Positions 18,121 through 28,297 of a stretch of 61,131 nt of DNA are shown here, piece after piece. The notes under the pieces are model-generated. The model was not told where the DNA came from. It did no database searches and saw only the letters and a list, made by a program, of their open reading frames with translations. A program made the translations under genes and the position numbers. The stretch's first letter is position 1; every line of letters begins with the position of its first letter. Source of the DNA: Alphaproteobacteria bacterium 41-28 (GTDB lineage Bacteria; Pseudomonadota; Alphaproteobacteria; UBA9655); the NCBI GenBank assembly GCA_001897795.1, contig MKUL01000057.1, forward strand, positions 1 to 61,131, in the 5' to 3' direction.

Positions 18121-21100
18121 ATGTGTGAGAGCTTTAGTGTTTTAAAAAAATATCATTTTATATACTTAAATATTATCATTAATATTGCTTTTGCCCCCTA
18201 TATATGGGCAGGTAAAAGCGAACCAGCAACAATTAACTTAGAACCGGATGAGGAGGTTATCTCTGATCCGCATATAGCTAAGCATCAAACGATGGAAAAA
18301 CAAGAGGATTTAGAGACATCTTTTGAAAATCCTCTTAAAACTGGAAAATTAGAACCTTACTCATTATTAGACGTTGAATATAAAGGGACCAATCCGTTAA
18401 GTCTGCCAGGACTTTACGATAAATATATACTGGGCCCTATAATTGAGGATGGAAATTGCTTTTTTCACGCGGTCTTTACAATGGATGGTAAAGCAATGCA
18501 TGAAATGGATGTATTTTCAGCTGATTTCCGTACCGTATTAGTAGGCATAGTCATATCAAATAACAAATATAAAAATATAATGCGTCGTGAAATATTACAA
18601 GATTGCAAAGACAAGGTATTGGACGGTAACAGTAATAGAAAAGAAAGCATTTTAGAAAATCTTTACAAAAAAATTATTGAAAATTTTCAATATGAAAAGA
18701 AAAGAGTTTCTGCTCGCACTGCAATAGCTGATGAACTGGCTCGTAAGCGTTTTGGAATAGATCATTCAACGCTTGCAAATGATATTCATCGTCGGCAAGA
18801 AAGAGATGAAATTGAGACTGAGACTCTTGATCAACTTCCAACTGAACTTAAAAGTGCATCGCATCCCTACCGTGATGAAGACCTTTTAAATTTGATTGGA
18901 GATGAGGGTATAAAAGAATATGTAGGTCACTATACAGATAATGTCAGCCGTAAGTATATCCGAATTCCAGAAGGAGGCAGAGGAGATATAGCTTCAATAG
19001 CAAGTGTTATTGCTGATTCTAATGATACGCTTATTCACTGTTTTCTTTACGATACTAAAAAGTCTGTTTTGAATTATAAAGAATCTCTAGGAAATACCAA
19101 ATCCCAGAACATTGTAAATATCTTGCAAAATGGAAATCATTTTTGGGCTCTTTATCATCCTGAAGAGAGTGAAGAGCGCCGCAAAGGCATTATTCAAGCT
19201 GCTAGAAATTATGATGAATATAAAGCCTTAAAGCTTCAACAAGAACTTTCAACTGCTCTAAGTCTTTTTGCTGAAGAAGCTGCTTGCAATACAGGAGAAA
19301 GCAGCTTGACTTATAACTCTTCAGACGAAGAAAACTCTATAGAAGAAGAGAGCCAGAAAGAAACCATTAATTCACTAGATAACGCTAAAGAAAGCTCCCC
19401 AAAAGAAACGGATCCTCCGTCTTTATCAGGTTTTTTTGATGAAGAAATAATAGTGGAAGAAAATGATAAGCTTTTACCTCCTTCAAGAATAGCTTTCCTT
19501 CGCAAAGGAATTACAGATATTAAAAAGGCCATTAAAAAAGAGGAAGAAGATAAAAAAGATAAAAAAGAGAAAGAAGATAAAAAAGAGAAAGAAGATAAAA
19601 AAGATAAAAAAATCCACTACATTGACAAGCCAGGTATGACATTGGTTATCTCCGAAGGAAATCCTGGACCTAGTCAACCTATGCGCTCTGTTTTGGATGC
19701 TTTTGAGTTTGAGTATCCAACAAACCTTTCCCCCATTCCCTTGGGAGCCGTTCTATTTGTGGATACCGGTGAAGACAGAAAAATGGTTCTTACTTGGGGA
19801 CAAGGAAGACATTTGCTAAAAAAAGACCAACTTGAGCCAGAGTTCGGTCTACGCATGGTAGGAAATCAAGCTAGGCCAAGAAGTTTTAAAAAAATAAAAC
19901 TTGAAGAACCTTCAACTAATACACGGCAAATACAAACAGCTTATAATAAGCCTACAGACATTCATAGTTTCTCTGTAGGAGATGAATTTGGTCCTCAACT
20001 GCTAAGACAAGTGAGTATCCAGCTACCTAGGGAAGGAGAAAATCCTAAAAAAAGAAAATTTGTTACTTTAGAAGGGAGTGATAAATATTTATCACTTCCA
20101 AAAAAATTATGTTTGTCTAAGCTTTCCTCGTTAGGGGATCGTCTCCTGCGGACACATAAGAGAGAGGACTTTCTTGAGTCTTTACCAATGATGAAAAAAT
20201 TTACAGTAATAACCGATCCCGTTTTAATTCAAAAATTCGAAAAGGAATTATTTGCAAGAAGAAAATCTCAAGGAGCTTATTCGCTTGTTTTTCCTAGTGA
20301 GGAGCTTATAGTACCTCCTGGTTATAAATATGAACTTGGTGTTCCGGAAGAGAAAAAAGTTGTAAGTAAGTTTGAAGAACTCATCGATTTTTTAAGAGAG
20401 AAAATTACTGAGTGCGATAGTTTAGAAAAATTTCAAGCTTTTTTGAAAACTGAGATTAAATACTTCAAAAAACGCAACAAGGATAAAGAGGATACATCCA
20501 CAGTCTATGATTGGCTAATTTTTGAATGCTCTAAAAAAGATAGTCTTATTGTCTTACGTGAAGGAACATGGCGCATATATGATGCTCAATATGTAGAAAC
20601 AATTTACAAGCACACAGAAAAGCTTTTCGAAAAAACGAACCTACCGCCTATTAGAAGCGATGAAGAGGAAGCAGAGTATAGTGAAAGGGTAGTAAGAGAT
20701 CATGAAAAAGAATGGATTTTACTCGATAGGCAAACGCCGCGAGCAATAGAAGGCAGACCAAATTCAAAAGTAGAGATGTGCGATCTCTTAACACTAAATA
20801 AAGAACTAATTCATGTAAAAATTGGGGTTGATCTAGCTAAATTATCCTATTTGTTTGATCAAGGATGTGCCTCTTTTCAAATTTTATCTAAAAACAGTTT
20901 TTTTAGGCTAAATGTATTCTTAACATACCTACGCAGTGAGATGGCGAAAATAGCAGACTATCTCATGCCACAAGAAAATAATGATTTATGCTTTAATAAA
21001 AATTGGACACAGAAGCAGCTTTTTCAAAAGGTAAAGGAATGGTCAAGTAAAAAATTCAAATGCGAATTTAAAGCAAAAAAAGATAAAGAAAAATCTTATC

Positions 21101-22320
21101 AAGAAACATTAAAAAGCAAGAAGAAGAAAAAAGAACATAATCTTATTTATACAGAAGAAACTCTTAAAAACTTTTTTAAAAAAAGGTTTTTTGAAAGAGT
21201 AAAAACCCAATTAAATACTACCAGCAGTAAAATTAAGAAAGAACAAAAAGCTTCACAGAAAAATTCCTTTACTATTACAGAATGTGTAACAAAACATATC
21301 AATGGATGTTCCTTATTAAAGCAGCTTGGTATTCCACTTGAAATACTTAAATCTAGAGTATTAAGTAAGGTTGAGACTTTCCATAGGCTTATGCCTTTAG
21401 AAGATTTTGCTCCTCAAGAATACACAGTTTTTTATTTAATTGCTTCTACCAAAGGTGGCCTAGATTTTAGAGAAATTTCCTTTACAAGCTTAATAAGCCT
21501 TTATAATAAATCTAAAATTATTGAAGGATTACATGGAAAAGTAGTAGCGAAACTCATTGATGGAAGGTCAAAAGCAAAGCAAAAAGCTTCTAAAAAGAAG
21601 CCATCAAAAGGCTTAGAGAGTCAGCAGTTTGGAGACACTTCTTTGGGTACTGCACAAGACACCATGGATGATTCCGCTCCTTTGTCTTTCGAAAGCTCCC
21701 TTGAACTGGCAGCTTCCCCGTTAGAAAATAAAGGAATTGCAGCGTCAGAATCACAAGCATCAGAACCCAATGCAGATTTAATACCCCCGCCTGCGCTAAA
21801 TGCAGATACAAGGCTTTCCACTCGATCGGGCTTACACCCAGCTTCAAAACCTGATTCACTTGGAATGGGGCTAGCTTTATCATCTTCCTCTGTAGATGTA
21901 GCACCTGTATTCTCTCTACACTCAAGTGATGAATTAGCACAAACGTTGGCAAAACAAATTGTGCATACGAGAGTAGGGCATGGAGGTAATAAAAAAAAGG
22001 CGATTACTGATTATTTTACTTCTAAGACAGTTTCAATTGGAAAAGAACCATCAAATGAAGAAATTGCTACTTCAAAAGAGAAACCTACTACTCAGAAAAC
22101 AGTGAAAAAAATTGCTGCTACAGCTGCTAAATCTAAAAGAAAGCGAGATTCTTCAAAGAAAAAGGGAAAGAAATCAGAGCAAACTATCAAAATAAATTCA
22201 TCAATACAAAAAAATGTGCCCACATCTGATACAAAAAAGCAAGAAAGCCCTTCAAAGAAAAGAAAAGTAACAGGAGAAAATATATCTTCCAAAGAAAAGG
22301 GTGGGTCCCAAGAAAAGTAA
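18121..22320 (+). CDS. Giant OTU-type cysteine protease, candidate effector
   Basis: Of 1399 residues, 1-30 form a hydrophobic export-like segment. Residues 105-350 look like an OTU fold: catalytic box D110-G-N-C113-F-F-H-A, GGRGDIASIASVIAD at 286-300, and N339-H340-F-W-A-L as the catalytic histidine region. OTU proteases remove ubiquitin, and bacteria without ubiquitin use them as host-directed effectors. After a Lys/Glu/Asp-rich linker (about 473-497) the remaining 900 residues are unrecognised. Basic motifs resembling nuclear signals occur at 642-647 (PKKRKF), 1339-1342 (KRKR) and 1377-1383 (PSKKRKV). The start is supported by AAGGAAAAGAATAT. It lies between two copies of the traA tail, so it probably arrived as cargo. 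Confidence 0.72.
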   Translation: MCESFSVLKKYHFIYLNIIINIAFAPYIWAGKSEPATINLEPDEEVISDPHIAKHQTMEKQEDLETSFENPLKTGKLEPYSLLDVEYKGTNPLSLPGLYDKYILGPIIEDGNCFFHAVFTMDGKAMHEMDVFSADFRTVLVGIVISNNKYKNIMRREILQDCKDKVLDGNSNRKESILENLYKKIIENFQYEKKRVSARTAIADELARKRFGIDHSTLANDIHRRQERDEIETETLDQLPTELKSASHPYRDEDLLNLIGDEGIKEYVGHYTDNVSRKYIRIPEGGRGDIASIASVIADSNDTLIHCFLYDTKKSVLNYKESLGNTKSQNIVNILQNGNHFWALYHPEESEERRKGIIQAARNYDEYKALKLQQELSTALSLFAEEAACNTGESSLTYNSSDEENSIEEESQKETINSLDNAKESSPKETDPPSLSGFFDEEIIVEENDKLLPPSRIAFLRKGITDIKKAIKKEEEDKKDKKEKEDKKEKEDKKDKKIHYIDKPGMTLVISEGNPGPSQPMRSVLDAFEFEYPTNLSPIPLGAVLFVDTGEDRKMVLTWGQGRHLLKKDQLEPEFGLRMVGNQARPRSFKKIKLEEPSTNTRQIQTAYNKPTDIHSFSVGDEFGPQLLRQVSIQLPREGENPKKRKFVTLEGSDKYLSLPKKLCLSKLSSLGDRLLRTHKREDFLESLPMMKKFTVITDPVLIQKFEKELFARRKSQGAYSLVFPSEELIVPPGYKYELGVPEEKKVVSKFEELIDFLREKITECDSLEKFQAFLKTEIKYFKKRNKDKEDTSTVYDWLIFECSKKDSLIVLREGTWRIYDAQYVETIYKHTEKLFEKTNLPPIRSDEEEAEYSERVVRDHEKEWILLDRQTPRAIEGRPNSKVEMCDLLTLNKELIHVKIGVDLAKLSYLFDQGCASFQILSKNSFFRLNVFLTYLRSEMAKIADYLMPQENNDLCFNKNWTQKQLFQKVKEWSSKKFKCEFKAKKDKEKSYQETLKSKKKKKEHNLIYTEETLKNFFKKRFFERVKTQLNTTSSKIKKEQKASQKNSFTITECVTKHINGCSLLKQLGIPLEILKSRVLSKVETFHRLMPLEDFAPQEYTVFYLIASTKGGLDFREISFTSLISLYNKSKIIEGLHGKVVAKLIDGRSKAKQKASKKKPSKGLESQQFGDTSLGTAQDTMDDSAPLSFESSLELAASPLENKGIAASESQASEPNADLIPPPALNADTRLSTRSGLHPASKPDSLGMGLALSSSSVDVAPVFSLHSSDELAQTLAKQIVHTRVGHGGNKKKAITDYFTSKTVSIGKEPSNEEIATSKEKPTTQKTVKKIAATAAKSKRKRDSSKKKGKKSEQTIKINSSIQKNVPTSDTKKQESPSKKRKVTGENISSKEKGGSQEK

Positions 22321-22412
22321 CCCTACGTAGGCTTCAAGATCTTCCATAGATCTTCTTTATAACACTGCATTTGCCTTTTAATTTAACTTAGACATATTTA
22401 AAAAACTGAATC

Positions 22413-22667
22413 TAGAGTATTTTTGATTTAAGAATGCACATATCCTGAAGATTCGAAATAATTTTTACACTCATCTGAAGAGACTGAGTTTAGTAAACTT
22501 CCGATAAGAGCCTCGACAGTGCGATGAGCAGCTTTTTTGAGTAATGCCTTGAGCTTTACAAAGAGTTTCTCTATGAGATTGAGATCGGGAGAATATGGTG
22601 GAAGAAAGTACAGCTCTACACCTATAGCCTTTTCTTTTAAGTCCTTACTTTGGTAGCCCATGTCCAC
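22413..22667 (-). mobile_element. IS630-family transposase C-terminal fragment with terminal repeat
   Basis: The frame ends 22428 and contains ELYFLPPYSPDLNLIEKLFVKLKALLKKAAHRTVEAL, the IS630 signature with the final catalytic glutamate, and ends in SSDECKNYFESSGYVHS. Just outside its stop lies TAGAGTATTTTTGATTTAAG, one base different from the IS630-type end at both window borders. The N-terminal two thirds are missing: upstream the frame continues without interruption into an IS5-type transposase segment, so this is a chimera of two decayed elements. Confidence 0.75.
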
Positions 22668-23003
22668 CCATAACTTTTTTAATTTTTTAAATTTACGAGA
22701 AAGAGGAGCAAGTAGGTCATCCAGTGCAAACCTATCATTGACATCTGCGGAAGTGACTTGAGATATAAGAAGAAACCCTTGCGTATCAACTGCAATATGG
22801 CGTTTTCTTCCTTTAACTTTCTTTGCTCTGTCCTATCCTTTTACTCCTTTTTCGGTTGTTTTAATAGATTGGCTATCGGCAACAAGCCCCCGGAAATTAT
22901 AAATGACGTTTCACAGTCTAATCCTGCATAATACTTTATTGAATGTCTCCTCTTTGTTCTTGCATACAAAATTTAGAGCTGTGCGCTCTAGGAGACATTC
23001 TCC
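22668..23003 (-). mobile_element. IS5-family transposase fragment
   Basis: Read leftward, the sequence encodes GLVADSQSIKTTEKGVKG, a stop codon, then DRAKKVKGRKRHIAVDTQGF and SADVNDRFALDD, ending with KLWVDMGYQ. This is the catalytic region of IS5-group transposases (V-D-S-Q-S-V-K-T-T, G-R-K-R-H-I, D-T-x-G, W-x-D-x-G-Y). The internal stop and the join to an IS630 tail show it is dead. GAATGTCTCC (22943) and GGAGACATTC (22993) form an inverted pair at the outer end and may be the remains of its terminal repeat. Confidence 0.7.
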
Positions 23004-23037
23004 CCTATCTCAAGGCGCTATTACAATATGTTAATAA

Positions 23038-26000
23038 TTAAAGAGAAAGCTCTCTTTGATGAATCTTCGATAGGTCTTGGGCGAGCTGTTGAGAGGTTTT
23101 TTCTAAAGATTCTTTTGCTTGGGCTTGAATGTGATGGAGGTCAAGCGATGAAGGAATTTTGCCATGAGAAGAGATGTCCCGTAAAAGTAAATCTCCTTCT
23201 TGTCTTACCAAATAATGAATTTCATGGGAGCTCTGCCCATCTTTAGAAAGGAATTCTTTCCTCTCTTCGAGTTCTCGGGAGATCTGAACCATTTTAGCCA
23301 TTTGCCCGTCTGAGGGATTTTCTCCATGGGTTTCTTTGTATCTTAAAGTATGATTGGCGCACAAAAGAGCCACTTTTTCAGAAAGATCATGCTTTTGAGA
23401 CAAGTCTTGCGTAAGCTTCTCTGTTTTGTCGATATGTTGGTTAAGCTCTCGACGAGCAAGATCTGCAAGATCTTTTGGTGAAGGCAACCCTTGTTGCTTT
23501 GCTTCAAGTAGAAGTCTCCCTTCAATAGAAGCCAATCGCTCCGCCATCATATGCGCCTTAAATCCCTCATCTTTTTCATAATCATCCCTATCCATCCATT
23601 CCTTTATCAGTTCTTTGCGAAGTTCAGGAATTCGGTCAACTTCATAGCCAGCTCGGCTTGAGAGAAGCTTTACTACTTCAGGTGTTGGGTTAATGCCTTT
23701 AAGAGCGTAGCTTTGGAAAATAAACTCTGCTGTTTTGTGAGCCTGAGGTACGAGATCTGATCTCTCTTCTACTGTTGGGTCTCTTCCATTATCTGACTTA
23801 AACACTGAGAAAAGTCGCTTTTCACAAAGAGTGGCGATTTCGGCAAATGTTTTATCTTTGACCCCAAATTTAGGAAAATGTGCTTCTGATTGTCTTTGAA
23901 TAGCTATCTGGGGCGATGCAATCGGTTCGTTAAAGATAATCTGCCTTAATTTTTCTGGAAGTTTCTTTTCAAGAATAGACCTTACACCTTGAGGACCGTC
24001 CCTTTTTAAGGCGTCATTAAAGTCTTCATGAATATGCTCTGGTTTAATGACCGTAATCATAAAGCCCTTTTCTTGAAGGGCCTGAACAGATTTTTCAAGG
24101 CTTTTAGATGCTGGAGAGCCTGGAGGATCATGATCTGCACAAACTACAATGGAGAATTTCTGTCCTTCTGTCTCAAGGCGTTTGATATTAGAAAGACCCA
24201 GAGTAGCTTTGATTGTGCCTCTAACCCCCGCTTCTTTTATGCTGAGGGCTGTCTCAATTCCTTCAGCGACAAAAAGAATATTTGAATCTTTGCTTGTCTG
24301 CAGTGCGACAGCAGAGCCTTTCAAGATCCCAAAGGATTTCTTAGGGGTTTCTATTGTTGCTTTAGCTGCTATTTCAGGATCTAAGAAGGTGGGTTGAACC
24401 GCTGTTATTTTTCCTTCGACCGATCTGGCTGCTGCCATTAAGCAAGGATAAGTTTTTTCTGACACATTATTTCCTAGTTCCCTACTTTCGTAAGGACGAG
24501 TTTTAAAGAAAGGGAGATATCGAAGATCTTGCGGTAGATCTCCTTCTATTTTGCGATGTTCTCGTAAATACCGTTCAGCAAGGGTTCCTTGGATAGGGAC
24601 GCCCTTTTCCCAAAGGGCTTGAGCTTTTTGAATTTTCTGTTGATCTTCCTTTATTGTGTTTTCTTTTCCTTCAGACTGCAAATTGAGAGAAACTTTTGAT
24701 GGAAGTGTTCTTTGGTGGGAATCTAGTCCTGCCCACGAAGCTCCATATTCTACGGCTTCTTTAAAAGAAAGCCCTTTTAACTTTGTCAAAAGATGAAGGG
24801 GCCCTCCGGACAACGAGCTATCCTTATAATCAATCCATGCCCCTGTTTTGAGATTAACAGCGATATGTCCTTTCTTCCCATACCGTCGCTCAATAGCTGA
24901 AGAAGAAGCTCTATGGTAATGTTCTCCCATTGAAGAAAAGATATCATCCGCAAATGCAGCCATGTTTTGTTTTAGGACGTGTTCTACAAGCTTTGCATCT
25001 ATAAATGGTTGTCCTTGTGAAAGGACAGTTTTGCCATCGCTTTCTTTCTCAACAAGCATATTTCCTTCACTACTTTTAAATTCAGGATGCTTAAATACAG
25101 AAAGTGTAGCTAGGTCTTGAGATTTGGTTTTGGGCTTTTCAATCTCATAAAAATCTGTATTTTTATGAAAGATGTCCATGAATCCTGTAAAAAATGCTTC
25201 TGCCTTATGTTTAAATTGGGCCGAAAAGGGTTTTTCTTCTTGCCGTTTTTCAATATCTTTTCTCGTATCAAACATAAGGCTCGTTGATTTTCTTTCTTCT
25301 CTTCCCATTTGATGAATAAGATGAGCTATGGAGGGCGTTTCCTCTTGAGAGACATAAAGAGATAAGGATTTCGTTTGACGGGTGAGAGCCACATAGTTTG
25401 TCGCTTGGTTTGTTCTTTTACTATGCAGCACATATACATGATCTAAAGTCGATCCTTGAGCTTTATAGACTGTTGTCGCATACCCATGGCGAAGCCCATC
25501 AAAGGTGTTTGGATTGACCTCTTTCAGTTCCTTATTATCTAAAAGAACCCTCAGCATTTTTGTTTTTGGATTAATGTGTTCAATGATTCCGAAGTATCCG
25601 TTCCTCAAGCCTTGTTCTTTATCTGTTTTTGTAAATTGAATGCGGTCTCCTTCCGCAAAAGCCATCATTCCCCGTTGGGTCATGCAGGTGATTTCTACGT
25701 CTCCAATCTTTCCTTGCTGACGGAGAATATCTCGAGCTCCCTGGTTGAGAGCATCTACATCAACATTCCTTTGAGCCAGAATTTGGCGGGTTTGACGAGG
25801 CTTAAGAAAATTATCTTTTCCCCAGGATTTTAAGAGGGCATTCAAGGAACCTTCCTTCTTCTCGCTCCACACAATAGCTTTATTTTCTTGAAGAAGTTGA
25901 ACGGCGTTTCTAATATCTCCTTTAGAAAGATCCTCAGAAACGGTTTTTTGCCACATAATACTTTGGCGCCTAACGTCTTTGAGTTCAGCAGTTCCATAGC

Positions 26001-27441
26001 GCTCTGCTAAAAAGCCAAAGGTTCCTCCCCTTGCAACAGAACTTAGCTGGCGATCATCTCCTGCAAGAATGAGTTTGGCTCCACTGCTTTTGATCACATG
26101 GAAAAGCTCAACGGAAAGTTCCGTCCCCAACATACCCGCTTCATCTACAATCACCAAGGTATTGCTATCTAACTTTTCTCTATGATTTTTAAAGGCAAAC
26201 AAAAAGGAATGGCAGGTTTTGGCTTCTTTAAACCCGCTTTCTTTTAAATCCGCAGCCACCTTATGGGTTGGCGCCAACCCTAAAACTCGGAAGCAGCTGG
26301 CTTCATGAGCACTTCTAATGGAATCTAAAACATAGCTCTTTCCAACCCCAGCTCGTCCTTGAATAATTACAAGATTTTGACCAGAATTAATACAAAGGTC
26401 ATAGGCTTCTTTCTGTTCATGATTTAAGCTCTTTCCTTCCAATCCTTTCTCAATACAAATGGGATGCAATCCAAAAGCAGGCTTATTTGCAATAGCATCA
26501 GCAAACCTAAGGAGTTTTTCTTCCTCAGCCCTAACTTGTGCCGTTGTAAAGAACTGGGTGATATCTGCCGTATCTTTTTCATACAATTGCAAAACATCCG
26601 AAGAGCTCATCACCTTCTCAAGAAGCCCTCCTCTTTCATTAACAGGCACATGTTTTTGCAAAAATATCTCTACATCCTTCTGGGAAAAGACAGCTTGTGT
26701 GTGGGTGATGGTTTCAAGAACACTTAACGGATCCAGGGCAAATTTTTCATTTGCCTTTTGAAGCATTTGAGCTCTCAAAATAGCCTCATTCAGATGATGG
26801 CGCATTCTAACGGGTCCAAGATGTTCTTGGGGCAGGACTCCAATTGGATCAACCTGAATATCATAGCCCTTTTCTTCAAAATACGTATTCTGGAGATCTC
26901 GCCAAATCTCACCCCATACATCTGCTTCAACGACAACACCATTTCTGAAGACAGGGTCTAAGTCCGTCGCCTTTTTAGAATAGAATGTGAGTGCATCTTC
27001 CGAGAAACGCCGGGTTGTCACCAATAAATGCGCATGCCAGTTCTTTTCTCCCTCGTGAGGAGAATGCACATCGAGTTGAACAGCAACTCCTCGCCCAACA
27101 AAAATCTGACTAAAACGACGGGTGAGCTCAATGCGATCTTCTAAAGTTACTTGCTTATCATCAGGAAGAGCAATAACAAATTCCTTAGCAACTTGGCTAT
27201 CTTTTCGCTTCTCACATTTCTCTGCTTCATTCCATAAGACTCCTGAGTTTTTAAATCTTACATCTGCTCCTTCTGGTAAAAGAATCTCATGGTGAACATT
27301 CCCGCCTCTTTCTTTAAAAGAGAAGAGCTCTCCTGTGCGTTCACATCGAACAACTTCTCTTTGATTATAAGAAGCCTTTCGGCAAGCATTCCCTCCTGTA
27401 CTTCTTGATACGTACGCGCAACGGGCAAATTGAATGGCCAT
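23038..27441 (-). CDS. traA: TraA, Ti-type relaxase-helicase fused to a primase-like Toprim region
   Basis: TraA nicks the transfer origin and unwinds DNA for conjugation. The 1467-residue protein has a MobA/MobL relaxase domain at the start (MAIQFARCAYVSRSTGGNACRKASYN; metal-binding histidines in HSPHEGEKNWHAHLLVTTRR near residue 137). A RecD-like helicase follows, with Walker A GRAGVGKS near 362, Walker B VIVDEAGML near 433 and motif VI YVALTR near 690. A C-terminal primase-type region has GHIAVNLKTGAWIDYKDSSL SGG and Toprim motifs VAEGIETALS near 1055, CADHDPPG and DFNDALK. The length and fused Toprim are normal for RAGE-like and Ti-type elements of alphaproteobacteria. It diverges from small traD, from which a group II intron now separates it. 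Confidence 0.93.
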   Translation of the reverse strand: MAIQFARCAYVSRSTGGNACRKASYNQREVVRCERTGELFSFKERGGNVHHEILLPEGADVRFKNSGVLWNEAEKCEKRKDSQVAKEFVIALPDDKQVTLEDRIELTRRFSQIFVGRGVAVQLDVHSPHEGEKNWHAHLLVTTRRFSEDALTFYSKKATDLDPVFRNGVVVEADVWGEIWRDLQNTYFEEKGYDIQVDPIGVLPQEHLGPVRMRHHLNEAILRAQMLQKANEKFALDPLSVLETITHTQAVFSQKDVEIFLQKHVPVNERGGLLEKVMSSSDVLQLYEKDTADITQFFTTAQVRAEEEKLLRFADAIANKPAFGLHPICIEKGLEGKSLNHEQKEAYDLCINSGQNLVIIQGRAGVGKSYVLDSIRSAHEASCFRVLGLAPTHKVAADLKESGFKEAKTCHSFLFAFKNHREKLDSNTLVIVDEAGMLGTELSVELFHVIKSSGAKLILAGDDRQLSSVARGGTFGFLAERYGTAELKDVRRQSIMWQKTVSEDLSKGDIRNAVQLLQENKAIVWSEKKEGSLNALLKSWGKDNFLKPRQTRQILAQRNVDVDALNQGARDILRQQGKIGDVEITCMTQRGMMAFAEGDRIQFTKTDKEQGLRNGYFGIIEHINPKTKMLRVLLDNKELKEVNPNTFDGLRHGYATTVYKAQGSTLDHVYVLHSKRTNQATNYVALTRQTKSLSLYVSQEETPSIAHLIHQMGREERKSTSLMFDTRKDIEKRQEEKPFSAQFKHKAEAFFTGFMDIFHKNTDFYEIEKPKTKSQDLATLSVFKHPEFKSSEGNMLVEKESDGKTVLSQGQPFIDAKLVEHVLKQNMAAFADDIFSSMGEHYHRASSSAIERRYGKKGHIAVNLKTGAWIDYKDSSLSGGPLHLLTKLKGLSFKEAVEYGASWAGLDSHQRTLPSKVSLNLQSEGKENTIKEDQQKIQKAQALWEKGVPIQGTLAERYLREHRKIEGDLPQDLRYLPFFKTRPYESRELGNNVSEKTYPCLMAAARSVEGKITAVQPTFLDPEIAAKATIETPKKSFGILKGSAVALQTSKDSNILFVAEGIETALSIKEAGVRGTIKATLGLSNIKRLETEGQKFSIVVCADHDPPGSPASKSLEKSVQALQEKGFMITVIKPEHIHEDFNDALKRDGPQGVRSILEKKLPEKLRQIIFNEPIASPQIAIQRQSEAHFPKFGVKDKTFAEIATLCEKRLFSVFKSDNGRDPTVEERSDLVPQAHKTAEFIFQSYALKGINPTPEVVKLLSSRAGYEVDRIPELRKELIKEWMDRDDYEKDEGFKAHMMAERLASIEGRLLLEAKQQGLPSPKDLADLARRELNQHIDKTEKLTQDLSQKHDLSEKVALLCANHTLRYKETHGENPSDGQMAKMVQISRELEERKEFLSKDGQSSHEIHYLVRQEGDLLLRDISSHGKIPSSLDLHHIQAQAKESLEKTSQQLAQDLSKIHQRELSL

Positions 27442-27711
27442 GTCTTAGAGTGCCTTTGTCCAAAGATCAATCTGCACCCTAGCCCCTCGTCTAACAAAGT
27501 GAGTTTGTTGCAGATGGCTTATGAAAGTAAGAATTTCCATAAGAAGATTCCTCTCATGAGTAAAAAAACTTCAGAATTATGAATTGGAGTTGTCGGCTAT
27601 AAAAAGCTTCGGTGAGATAAAGCTAACGCGCTTATTCTTCTGATTTAAATAAGTATTTGCTATGGGAATATCATACCTTAAAGCAGTGTTGGCCACAACA
27701 CATATTGCGTA
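27442..27711. other. Gene-free region upstream of traA, candidate oriT area
   Basis: No credible gene is present in these 270 bases. In Ti-type systems oriT lies in the divergent space between traA and the traC/traD genes, and this stretch is what remains of it on the traA side of the intron. A partial inverted repeat, ATAAAGCTAACGCGCTTAT (27620-27638), is the only structure I see. No nic-site consensus was recognised. Confidence 0.3.
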
Positions 27712-28297
27712 GTGCGACACGAGGTTGCACTAACGAGTTGTTCCCAACTCGCAAAATGGGGACCATCTGTACCACCAGGTGATGCTAGGAGTCTGAATAA
27801 AGAGCGACTCTGACAAAGTAACGAAGTGGAAGAAATTCTGCGGGGACCGAATCGTAAGAGGGCGTCCCTCCTGGTAACGACGCCCGGGTGAGTGCTAGCA
27901 AGTGGGTATGGTAAACATATGTGAATCTGTGTTTGGACCGTTAATGCGAACAAGCGAAAGTCGTTGGTACGTTTGAACCAAAAGGTAAGGAGATAGGAAG
28001 AATGGAATACGCATCCACCTTCGTGGTCAGAATATCTCCCGGTCTAAAGCAGGTACCTAACCCCACACATACTCGTTGGTGTGAAACGTGGAAACCCTGT
28101 ACAGCTCCCAGAATTGGGACAGCGAATTGTAAAATGAGCCTATGGCCGTGCAGGTTTGGGGGGTTGGAAGAAGCGAATGCTGTCCTGTAATGGGGCAGAT
28201 AGGGGTTTAAACGTTACCCCATGCGAAAGCAGGCCCACGTCCAACTGGTCTTTCTTTGTGAGAGAATTTGGAGAACCGTAATTATGAGGAAAAGCAA

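Noticed and set aside
19530..19612. Near-repetitive GAA/AAA/GAT sequence inside the OTU gene, at first taken for a repeat array.
   Set aside because: It is a Lys/Glu/Asp-rich linker in frame, with no regular spacers; no CRISPR array is present anywhere in the window.
26459..26761. Frames on the + strand inside traA.
   Set aside because: They are shadows of the well-supported relaxase-helicase gene.
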